Notes: generated by a model from the sequence alone, not told the origin. A DNA stretch of 5,307 bases from Candidatus Saccharimonadota bacterium (GCA_007135955.1 SLHW01000002.1:1-5307), one strand, 5' to 3'. Positions 1-5,232 are shown, counted from the stretch's first letter. Numbers and translations: made by a program.

Positions 1-618
1 TATCGGTTGATTGCTCCTGACCTGCCAAACTTCGGCAACAGCGAAGACAGCGAAAATATCACCCAGCTTGATGACTATGCCAATTTTGTTGAAAAATTTA
101 TTAGCAAACTGGAGCTCACTGATTATGTGCTAGTTGGTCATTCAATGGGTGGGCAAATCGCCATCCGAGCAATCGCCAACCACGACGTACACCCAAGGAA
201 GTTGGTGCTCATTGCTGCTTCCGGTGTTAGGGATCAGAAAAAAGCAGCGAAACGAAGCTTACGTCTCATGTCGAAACTACTAAAAAAGATTACCCCTAGC
301 CGCCTAAAAAAGTATTTCTATAGAGCAATCGGCTCTGACTATTCAAATGATCTGTCTAATATTCATAAGCGGATTATCGATAGTATGCTGAGCTCAGATG
401 TCCAACAAGACGCAAAGTCACTTAAGTTGCATACCCTGCTGCTCTACGGATTAAACGATACCTCGACACCACCAAGCTACGGCAAGATATTGGCAGCCAA
501 TATCACACACTCAGACATAAAAATTATCGACAATGCCGATCATTGGCTTCACGTAAACCAAATAGATGCTGTTGGAGCATACCTTAAGGAGTTTATTTCA
601 CATGATTCATCTACTTAA
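1..618 (+). CDS. alpha/beta hydrolase fold protein, 5' end missing
   Basis: The reading frame is open from the first base, so the gene begins left of the window; the TTG at 7 is an internal Leu codon. Residue numbers count from the codon at base 1. The opening YRLIAPDLPNFGNS is the usual strand and loop just after the oxyanion-hole region of alpha/beta hydrolases. The nucleophile elbow GHSMGG follows, with Ser48 at bases 142-144. The acid is probably Asp153 in LLYGLNDTSTP and the base His181 in NADHWLHV, so the triad is complete. Residues about 85-135 are rich in Lys and Arg and lie where the family's variable lid sits. About 60 residues, including the HG oxyanion motif, are probably missing. 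The fold covers esterases, lipases, C-C hydrolases and peptidases, and the substrate cannot be read from the sequence. The end overlaps the MurF-like gene by 17 nt, so co-translation is likely. A link to envelope chemistry is only inferred from context. Confidence 0.88.
   Translation, partial: YRLIAPDLPNFGNSEDSENITQLDDYANFVEKFISKLELTDYVLVGHSMGGQIAIRAIANHDVHPRKLVLIAASGVRDQKKAAKRSLRLMSKLLKKITPSRLKKYFYRAIGSDYSNDLSNIHKRIIDSMLSSDVQQDAKSLKLHTLLLYGLNDTSTPPSYGKILAANITHSDIKIIDNADHWLHVNQIDAVGAYLKEFISHDSST
586..591 (+). promoter_or_regulatory. Shine-Dalgarno that fixes the MurF-like start at 602
   Basis: AAGGAG lies inside the 3' end of the hydrolase gene, 10 nt before the ATG at 602. The in-frame ATG at 566 lies upstream of this site and has no comparable site of its own, so 602 is the better start and gives a 469-residue protein. 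Confidence 0.7.
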
Positions 619-2011
619 GTTGTTTATCTCCCCGGAAAGTCCGTATTTGCTTACCTATATGTTGCAGCAAAGCGACTATAGTAATCAGTTGCTACTGCAA
701 TGGGTGCTACGCAAGCCCACCCTCCATGCAGTTAAAAAAAGAGGAACACTTGTTCTTACCAACAGGGCTCGGATCAATTTATTGGTGAGTTATGGTGGTT
801 GGCTCGTCCCACCACTAGTAGTTGTTGCGCTGCTCCTTGCTGGGCAGAGCACTTGGTGGCTCGCACTGCTGCTATTAATGCCACTTACTAGTCTAGTGGC
901 TCTGACTGCCGTAAATGCACTTGTGCAGCCGATTGTTAATAAGTCGTTCAAAAAAGAAATTGATCGAGCCAACCAGACGCTCTCGGGTATATCAGCAATT
1001 CGAATTGCTGTACTGGGCAGCTATGGCAAAACAACGATGAAGGAACTGCTTACAACTATCCTTTCTGCCGAAAAGCAGGTGGCAGCAACCCCAAAAAACA
1101 AAAATGTACTAATTAGTCATGCGCGTTGGATTAATACGCTCAGTGGTGACGAGGATATAGTCATTTTTGAATACGGCGAGGCAAAACCGGGAGATATAGC
1201 TGAAATGGCGCAGCTCAGTCAGCCAGACATCGCCATCGTCACCGGAGTCGCACCAGCTCATATGGATGGCTACGGCTCTCTAGAAGCAATTGCCAAAGAT
1301 TTCGCAACTATAGTGGACTACAGCAAGCAGTCAGTCTACATCAGCAATGACTCTGAATTGCTTAAGGGCTACCTACAGCCGAACGCTACATACGGAGTAG
1401 ATCATGCTGACAAGTGGACAATTAGCCATGTTAAAACGGATATCACGGGTACATCATTTGTGATGGAAAAGGGCAAAAGAAGACTTGAGCTATCTAGTAA
1501 GCTGATAGGACAACATCTGGTTAGTTCAATTGCGCTATGTGTAGCAATTGCCGATTCGCTAGGGATTAGCCAAGAAAAAATTACTTCTGCGGTAGCAAAA
1601 ACCAAGCCTTTTGAACACCGAATGCAGCCATACCAGCTGAATGGCGCATGGGTTATCGACGACACCTATAACGGAAACATCGAAGGTATGCGTGCCGGCT
1701 TGCAGCTACTGAAGCAACTCCAGGCAAAGAAGAAAATATACGTAACACCAGGACTCGTCGAACAAGGAGAAGAAACTCAAAGGGTTCATAAAAAGCTCGG
1801 CCAGCTTATTGCAGATGCCCAACCAGACAAAGTCTATCTTATGAACAACATCGTTGTAGCGTATATCCAAGAAGGTATTGTAGAGAATGGTTTTGAAGGC
1901 GAACTATTTATCGTTGATGATCCTTTGTCTTTTTACGAAAACCTCGAACTACATGTTGCCAGTGGCGATCTAGTACTTATGCAAAACGACTGGCCAGACG
2001 GCTACGTATAA
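602..2011 (+). CDS. murF: MurF-like Mur ligase with N-terminal membrane anchor
   Basis: This is probably the UDP-N-acetylmuramoyl-tripeptide--D-alanyl-D-alanine ligase, which uses ATP to join D-Ala-D-Ala to the peptidoglycan precursor. Residues count from the ATG at 602 (469 aa). Residues 62-81 and 85-108 are two hydrophobic helices joined by a very short turn, so both ends should face the cytoplasm. The Mur ligase central domain starts near 133: P-loop GSYGKTT 139-145 (Lys143), Glu190 in EYGEAKPGDIAEM, and AHMDGYGSLEAIAK 219-232. The C-terminal domain has HRMQ 339-342 and the MurF hallmark DDTYNGN 353-359. Length is near the usual 450, but the MurF uridine-binding N-terminal domain is not recognisable and the membrane region takes its place. 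The KxEI motif carrying the carbamylated lysine and the C-terminal KGSR motif both look altered. Adjacent ddl supports a MurF role. A different Mur-family amide ligase, comparable in layout to PgsB/CapB, is the alternative. Confidence 0.82.
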   Translation: MIHLLKLFISPESPYLLTYMLQQSDYSNQLLLQWVLRKPTLHAVKKRGTLVLTNRARINLLVSYGGWLVPPLVVVALLLAGQSTWWLALLLLMPLTSLVALTAVNALVQPIVNKSFKKEIDRANQTLSGISAIRIAVLGSYGKTTMKELLTTILSAEKQVAATPKNKNVLISHARWINTLSGDEDIVIFEYGEAKPGDIAEMAQLSQPDIAIVTGVAPAHMDGYGSLEAIAKDFATIVDYSKQSVYISNDSELLKGYLQPNATYGVDHADKWTISHVKTDITGTSFVMEKGKRRLELSSKLIGQHLVSSIALCVAIADSLGISQEKITSAVAKTKPFEHRMQPYQLNGAWVIDDTYNGNIEGMRAGLQLLKQLQAKKKIYVTPGLVEQGEETQRVHKKLGQLIADAQPDKVYLMNNIVVAYIQEGIVENGFEGELFIVDDPLSFYENLELHVASGDLVLMQNDWPDGYV

Positions 2012-2024
2012 CAAAGAGCACCCT

Positions 2025-2032
2025 GGAAGGAG
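2025..2032 (+). promoter_or_regulatory. strong Shine-Dalgarno before ddl, oddly spaced
   Basis: GGAAGGAG is the best ribosome site between the murF-like stop and ddl. It is 7 nt from an ATG at 2040, 15 nt from the ATG at 2048 and 24 nt from the ATG at 2057. Only the first distance is optimal, and that ATG opens a four-codon frame instead of ddl. A short repeat AGAGC (2015-2019) and GCTCT (2032-2036) flanks it and could present most of the site in a loop. Confidence 0.6.
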
Positions 2033-2039
2033 CTCTCTA

Positions 2040-2054
2040 ATGCTATTATGGTAA
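2040..2054 (+). other. possible four-codon leader ORF (MLLW) overlapping ddl start
   Basis: ATG-CTA-TTA-TGG-TAA sits 7 nt after the strong Shine-Dalgarno at 2025-2032. It overlaps the ATG at 2048 in another frame and stops 2 nt before the ATG at 2057. That geometry would allow a terminating ribosome to restart on ddl. Such a short frame can arise by chance, so translation is unproven. Confidence 0.3.
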
Positions 2055-3226
2055 GTATGAAAAATATTGGTGTATTTTTTGGCGGACAATCAGCAGAGCA
2101 TGACATCTCAATTGTTACTGCGATAGCATCAGTGATTAAGCCTCTGGAAGCAATGAGTGCCTATCGTGTCATTCCGGTATATATCGCAAAAAACGGCGCA
2201 TGGTACTCAGACCAAAAACTAAAAGACATAAAGTTGTACCAAACAGGCGAAATCGATAGCTTCTTAAAGAAATCTAGGCCAATCAGTGTTCGGTTCGACA
2301 GCGGCTTAGTGCTTAAGCAGACAAAAGGCCTTTTGCGTAAAGCGCCAGAGACCAGGCTCGATATAGCGTTTCCGGCGATGCACGGCACTCACGGAGAAGA
2401 TGGAGAGCTCATGGGAGTATTCGAGCTGGCAGGAATCCCTTACGTTGGGTGTGAGCTGCTAGCAAGCGCAATCGCCATGGACAAAGTAGTCTGCAAAAAA
2501 ATCATCGAGGCCTACGATATCCCAACCCCAAAAATGATTAGCTTCAGCAAACAAGAGTATCAAGAAAATGCCACTCGATACGAAAAAGACATTGCCGATA
2601 AGCTCCAGTTGCCACTTTTTGTAAAGCCTGCCCGGCTCGGATCGAGCATCGGAATTACCAAGGTCTCAAGCCACAAAGACCTCCAGGGCGCAATCGAGGT
2701 AGCACTTCACTTTGACACCAAAGTGCTCATTGAGGAAAGCGTAAACAATTTAATTGAAGTAACAGTGCCAATTATGGGCAACCATGACCTTACCCCCGCG
2801 CTCGTCGAACAACCAATCGTGAGCGCTGAAGGTAGCTTTGACTTCGAAACAAAATATCTCAAACGAAACAAGAAGACCGGCGGTGCTAAATCAGCTCAAA
2901 AAGGAGCCCAAGGCTACAGCAAGCTACCGGCAGAGATACCCAAAAAACTCTATGATTCATCAATAGAAACGGCTTGCGCAGCATACAAAGCAATCGGCTG
3001 CAGTGGTATCGCTCGAGTAGACTTGCTCATCGACGAAAAGCAACAAAAAGTTTATTTCAACGAGTTAAATCCTTTACCAGGTAGTCTCTACAGGCACAAT
3101 TGGCATGCTGCAGGCGTATCTGCGACCGAACTAGTAACAAGGCTTATCGACCTAGCGCAACAACGGCACCGCGAAAAAACCGCTGTTAACACTAGTTTTA
3201 AGACTAACTTCTTAAAGCAATTTTAA
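2048..3226 (+). CDS. ddl: D-alanine--D-alanine ligase
   Basis: This cytoplasmic ATP-grasp enzyme joins two D-alanines, giving the dipeptide that MurF uses. Residues count from the ATG at 2048 (392 aa; family usually 300-380). The N-terminal domain holds GGQSAEHD 12-19 and HGTHGEDGE 112-120. The ATP-grasp part has AMDKVVCKK 143-151 and FVKPARLGSSIG 191-202. The signature CSGIARVDLL (318-327) to FNELNPLPGS (337-346) supplies likely Mg2+ ligands Asp325, Glu339 and Asn341, plus Arg323. The omega-loop begins at FDFETKY 264-270 and runs through an unusually long basic stretch to about 292. The strand after PGS reads LYRHNW, not the TSHSL of E. coli DdlB, so it belongs to another Ddl branch. D-Ala-D-Ala as product is likely but a D-Ala-D-X product is not excluded. 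The start is uncertain: 2057 (MKNIGVFFGG) fits the family best, 2048 is closer to the ribosome site. The stop overlaps the convergent metK stop. Confidence 0.93.
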   Translation: MVSMKNIGVFFGGQSAEHDISIVTAIASVIKPLEAMSAYRVIPVYIAKNGAWYSDQKLKDIKLYQTGEIDSFLKKSRPISVRFDSGLVLKQTKGLLRKAPETRLDIAFPAMHGTHGEDGELMGVFELAGIPYVGCELLASAIAMDKVVCKKIIEAYDIPTPKMISFSKQEYQENATRYEKDIADKLQLPLFVKPARLGSSIGITKVSSHKDLQGAIEVALHFDTKVLIEESVNNLIEVTVPIMGNHDLTPALVEQPIVSAEGSFDFETKYLKRNKKTGGAKSAQKGAQGYSKLPAEIPKKLYDSSIETACAAYKAIGCSGIARVDLLIDEKQQKVYFNELNPLPGSLYRHNWHAAGVSATELVTRLIDLAQQRHREKTAVNTSFKTNFLKQF

Positions 3227-3231
3227 ACTAG
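3192..3231. repeat. inverted repeat across the ddl/metK convergent ends
   Basis: CTAGTTT (3192-3198) and AAACTAG (3225-3231) are perfect inverted arms around both stop codons. A second pair, TTAAG (3198-3202, sharing one base with the outer arm) and CTTAA (3211-3215), lies inside. Neither strand has a clear T-run after the hairpin and the stem is AT-rich, so a two-way terminator is possible but weakly supported. Confidence 0.35.
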
Positions 3232-4329
3232 ACGCTCCCAAGGCAAGCCAAACTTACCAAAATGACCATACGCCGAAGTTTGGCTATATATTGGACGATG
3301 TAGATCTAGTGTTTCTGTGATACCTTTTACTGAAGTATCGATTAATGTATCAGCATATGCCTCTAGTTCGTTTTGAGTTACTGTAGCAGTATCAAACGCA
3401 TCAATAGTTTGCATCAGTGGCTTTGGCTGACCAATCACATAAGCGAGCCCTACTTCACAGCGTTTTGCTAGACCGCTTGCGACGATGTTTTTCGCGATGT
3501 AACGAGCAGCATAAGCACCGCTTCTATCGACTTTGCTGGGGTCTTTACCGCTAAATGCTCCACCGCCAACTCGGGCATAGCCACCGTAGGTATCTACGAC
3601 AATCTTGCGGCCAGTTAGTCCAGCATCTGAATCGGGGCCAGGAATGTGCCAAACACCAGTGCCATTAATGACGATATCGTTATCGTCTGGAGCCGGAAAA
3701 CCGTACTGCTCAAGCACTGGAGCAATGATTTTTTCTATAGCTTCTTTTCGCACCTGGTCTGGTTGCGTCTCTTCGTTATGTGCAACGGCGAGAACTACTT
3801 TATCTACCGATACTGGCGCCCCTGACTCATAGCGGATCGTCACTTGAGCCTTGCCATCCGGTCGTAACCATTCAATGTCTCCAGACTCTCTCGCTTCATC
3901 GATTCGTCTCGTTAGTGCATGTGCCAGGGTGATAGGTAGCGGCATGTATTCTTTAGTTTCCTCGCAGGCAAAGCCAAACATCATCCCCTGGTCACCTGCT
4001 CCGTCTTTATCGACACCGACTGCAATCTCTGGTGATTGTTGGTGGATATAATTGTGTAATTTTGATTTATCAGAAAAACCCCAGTCTGGATTACTATAAC
4101 CTAGCTCACGGATTTTCTCTCGAGCGATTAACTCAAAATCAAGTTCAGCAGTTGACTTAATTTCACCAAGCAATACGATTCTATCAGCGCCCACTACTGC
4201 TTCTATGCCAGTGCGAGAATTTGGATCTTGTGTTAACGCCGCATCGACAATAGCGTCACTTATGGCGTCGCATATTTTGTCTGGATGTCCTGCGCAGACA
4301 CTTTCGCTCGTAAATAATTTATAACTCAT
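3223..4329 (-). CDS. metK: S-adenosylmethionine synthetase (methionine adenosyltransferase)
   Basis: The enzyme makes SAM, phosphate and diphosphate from methionine and ATP in the cytoplasm, normally as a tetramer with Mg2+ and K+. It is complete at 368 aa, slightly shorter than the usual 380-400. The N-terminus carries ESVCAGHPDKICDAISDA (9-26) with the catalytic His15 and Asp17. Family signature one is GAGDQGMMFGFA (110-121). RKIVVDTYGG (241-250) is followed by the glycine-rich phosphate loop GGGAFSGKDPSKVDRSGAY (255-273). The C-terminus ends in the usual HFGKFGLPWE. The start ATG lies 5 nt after AAGGAAGG and overlaps the end of the 58-codon gene by 11 nt. Both genes sit behind a SAM-I type riboswitch, so the product should repress its own synthesis. 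The last codon overlaps the convergent ddl stop. Confidence 0.98.
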   Translation of the reverse strand: MSYKLFTSESVCAGHPDKICDAISDAIVDAALTQDPNSRTGIEAVVGADRIVLLGEIKSTAELDFELIAREKIRELGYSNPDWGFSDKSKLHNYIHQQSPEIAVGVDKDGAGDQGMMFGFACEETKEYMPLPITLAHALTRRIDEARESGDIEWLRPDGKAQVTIRYESGAPVSVDKVVLAVAHNEETQPDQVRKEAIEKIIAPVLEQYGFPAPDDNDIVINGTGVWHIPGPDSDAGLTGRKIVVDTYGGYARVGGGAFSGKDPSKVDRSGAYAARYIAKNIVASGLAKRCEVGLAYVIGQPKPLMQTIDAFDTATVTQNELEAYADTLIDTSVKGITETLDLHRPIYSQTSAYGHFGKFGLPWERLV

Positions 4330-4495
4330 CTTTTCCTTCCTTAGTTTTTATATGCTCCTGTATATATTGGCGCCCGCCGCATACAATGGCAGCGACAATT
4401 AGACCCCTAAGCTCCTCATCCTCAGGACTATGCGGGTCAAGACCTTTTTCACACAAATCAGTGGGTAATTCTGGACTGTTTTCGCTGTTCACCAT
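4319..4495 (-). CDS. unknown 58-aa protein between SAM riboswitch and metK
   Basis: I do not recognise this protein. The ATG at 4495 is 8 nt after AAAGGA and directly follows the terminator T-run, so it is a better start than an in-frame TTG at 4516 lying in the terminator hairpin. The first 30 residues are acidic and polar (ENSPEL, SPEDEELR). Then comes a short hydrophobic patch GLIVAAIVCGG (31-41) and a charged tail ending in KTKEGKDEL. There are two cysteines (15 and 39), too few for a classic zinc finger, and no signal peptide. The hydrophobic patch is short for a membrane helix and could be an amphipathic or dimerising helix. The stop overlaps metK by 11 nt in another frame, suggesting coupled translation. 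Its place downstream of the riboswitch implies a link to SAM or methionine metabolism, or a role simply in coupling. A real gene is likely but not proven. Confidence 0.65.
   Translation of the reverse strand: MVNSENSPELPTDLCEKGLDPHSPEDEELRGLIVAAIVCGGRQYIQEHIKTKEGKDEL
4335..4342 (-). promoter_or_regulatory. Shine-Dalgarno of metK
   Basis: On the minus strand AAGGAAGG precedes the metK ATG by 5 nt and lies within the last codons of the small upstream gene. A separate strong site means metK can be translated without relying only on coupling. Confidence 0.75.
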
Positions 4496-4533
4496 AAAAA
4501 ATATCCTTTCTGGCAACTGCGCCGGAAAGGATA
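4496..4533 (-). terminator. riboswitch-controlled intrinsic terminator
   Basis: Read on the minus strand, TATCCTTTCCGGC (4533-4521) pairs with GCCAGAAAGGATA (4514-4502). This gives 12 pairs with one C/A mismatch, closing a 6-nt loop (4520-4515), followed by six Ts (4501-4496). It is placed directly before the small gene's ATG at 4495. The 3' arm includes AAAGGA, that gene's Shine-Dalgarno, so the hairpin would also hide the ribosome site in any transcript that reads through. Confidence 0.9.
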
Positions 4534-4557
4534 CTTACAAAGGTAAAATATCTTTCC
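4524..4557 (-). promoter_or_regulatory. antiterminator alternative to P1 and terminator
   Basis: Minus-strand GGAAAGATA (4557-4549) can pair with TATCCTTTCC (4533-4524), leaving one bulged C. Between them TTAC and GTAA can form an inner four-pair stem around CTTT. This structure uses part of the 3' strand of aptamer helix P1, part of the P4 3' arm and the 5' arm of the terminator, so it excludes both. That is the classic S-box OFF-switch layout: without SAM the antiterminator forms and transcription continues; with SAM the aptamer holds P1 and the terminator forms. Confidence 0.75.
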
Positions 4558-4677
4558 CAGTTAGTTGCTGGGTCTAGATGGAGCACCTTACGCTAAGCTT
4601 TAGGTAAACCTTTTTTGCTCAGCGCAGGCTGCTGGTGGGTCAACAAGCTAGATCTCTCGCCACACTCTTTATATTTT
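4545..4677 (-). promoter_or_regulatory. SAM-I (S-box) family riboswitch aptamer
   Basis: This RNA domain should bind S-adenosylmethionine. On the minus strand: P1 is AAAATAT (4677-4671) with ATATTTT (4551-4545), followed by the S-box AAGAG element. P2 is GTGG (4663-4660) with CCAC (4638-4635), with an inner CGAG/CTTG stem. Then comes GCAGCC (4632-4627; consensus GCAACC). P3 is CGCTGAGC (4624-4617) with GCTTAGCG (4598-4591), then conserved AAGGTGC (4589-4583). P4 is CCCAG (4572-4568) with CTGGG (4560-4556), followed by the strongly conserved GAAAGATA (4556-4549). L2 TCTAG (4652-4648) can pair with CTAGA (4577-4573) in the joining region after P3, matching the S-box pseudoknot. Order, spacing and the metK target all agree. 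The P1 made only of A-U pairs, GCAGCC for GCAACC, and the changed J3/4 make it divergent; it might fall in the SAM-I/IV variant class. Confidence 0.85.
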
Positions 4678-4696
4678 TAAATTGTTAATGATTTTG

Positions 4697-4725
4697 AGTG
4701 TAGCACACTTATATAAATACAAGAA
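4697..4725 (-). promoter_or_regulatory. probable promoter of riboswitch-sORF-metK unit
   Basis: On the minus strand TTCTTG (4725-4720) and TACACT (4702-4697) are 17 nt apart, and TG one base before the -10 makes it an extended -10. Transcription would begin near 4690, a short distance before aptamer helix P1. The -10 lies in a small inverted repeat AGTGT-GCT-ACACT. The match to -35 is weak. Confidence 0.5.
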
Positions 4726-4737
4726 CTATTGTTAGCC

Positions 4738-5115
4738 CTACTCTGCACTCAAGACAAATTCACGAATTACTTCACTTAATATTTCTCTCTCGTCCGGGTC
4801 TTGAATCAACGTAAAGTGCCCATTTTGTCTTTGGTGTCGGGCAATCCTGCCGTCTTGATGTACTGCAATCCAATCAGATAGCCAAGGATCTGATAGATTT
4901 TCGCCAATACGCAAATATAAAGGTTCTGCTGGTTGGGCGACATCCATTGCACCGATGAATACCTCGATGGATTCAGCTTCGCCAATCTCTGCTACACCCC
5001 TAAGTACAACTGACTCATTGTATCCAAGCCGTTTAGCCTGGTTACGTAAATCTATAAGCTGATTGTATAGCGTATTTTCACCAAATGACTCACCTGTGCC
5101 TAATGTTTCTGACAT
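4738..5115 (-). CDS. unknown acidic 125-aa protein
   Basis: I do not recognise a family. The protein appears cytoplasmic: there is no signal peptide, membrane helix or cysteine. It is strongly acidic. Residues 13-33 look helical (ENTLYNQLIDLRNQAKRLGY), the middle alternates hydrophobic strands (SVVLRGVAEIG, SIEVFIGAMDV, EPLYLRIG), then comes an aromatic segment DPWLSDWIAVHQDG (76-89), and the end is a probable helix DEREILSEVIREFVLSAE. This alpha-beta-alpha pattern suggests a small folded domain, possibly a partner or regulator, but no active-site motif stands out. The ATG at 5115 follows GAGAGG by 4 nt. The stop TAG is only 13 nt from the promoter of the metK unit and no terminator is visible between, so some read-through into the riboswitch leader is possible. 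Confidence 0.75.
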   Translation of the reverse strand: MSETLGTGESFGENTLYNQLIDLRNQAKRLGYNESVVLRGVAEIGEAESIEVFIGAMDVAQPAEPLYLRIGENLSDPWLSDWIAVHQDGRIARHQRQNGHFTLIQDPDEREILSEVIREFVLSAE

Positions 5116-5146
5116 ATTGCCTCTCGATTCATTTAATTACATATTT

Positions 5147-5155
5147 ATTATGACA
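5147..5155 (-). promoter_or_regulatory. possible extended -10 for the 125-aa gene
   Basis: Minus-strand TGTCATAAT carries a TGN extension and a CATAAT -10 about 30 nt before the ATG at 5115. No good -35 is found 16-18 nt upstream, and the region is AT-rich, so this could be chance. Confidence 0.3.
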
Positions 5156-5178
5156 TATAGCTAAAAATAAGCTAGTCC

Positions 5179-5208
5179 TTGGCTTAACTACATAAAACAC
5201 GCTATAAT
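5179..5208 (+). promoter_or_regulatory. promoter of tRNA-Gln
   Basis: A perfect TATAAT -10 (5203-5208) lies 18 nt after TTGGCT (5179-5184), a partial -35. Transcription would start near 5215, giving a leader of under 20 nt before the mature tRNA at 5233. It points away from the 125-aa gene, sharing the same 117-nt intergenic region. Confidence 0.6.
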
Positions 5209-5232
5209 CTGCCGTGTATGACAGATAGTTAG

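Noticed and set aside
7..9. TTG as start of the alpha/beta hydrolase
   Set aside because: The frame is open to base 1 and the family motif YRLIAPDL already runs through it, so the true start is outside the window.
566..568. Upstream ATG as start of the MurF-like gene
   Set aside because: It lies before the AAGGAG site, which is well spaced only for the ATG at 602.
790..972. Minus-strand 60-codon frame inside the MurF-like gene
   Set aside because: It lies antisense to the membrane-anchor coding region and shows no ribosome site or family resemblance.
1402..1665. Minus-strand 87-codon frame inside the MurF-like gene
   Set aside because: Shadow of a well-supported coding sequence, with low-complexity Ser/Ile-rich translation.
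2012..2047. Frameshift or broken gene between the MurF-like gene and ddl
   Set aside because: Both flanking proteins are complete at their family ends and starts, so the gap is a normal short spacer.
2161..2388. Minus-strand 75-codon frame inside ddl
   Set aside because: Antisense shadow across conserved Ddl sequence.
3605..4051. Plus-strand frames of 75 and 66 codons inside metK
   Set aside because: They run antisense to conserved MetK motifs and have Ser/Pro-rich shadow translations.
4386..4577. Plus-strand 63-codon frame across the small gene and riboswitch
   Set aside because: It crosses the terminator and aptamer elements on the opposite strand and has no ribosome site.
4545..4677. 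SAM-IV class for the riboswitch
   Set aside because: The P4 hairpin followed by GAAAGATA and the antiterminator design match the SAM-I layout better, although a SAM-I/IV variant is not excluded.
5168..5186. TAAGC...GCTTA stem upstream of tRNA-Gln as a terminator
   Set aside because: Only five pairs and no T-run on either strand; it overlaps the likely tRNA promoter -35.
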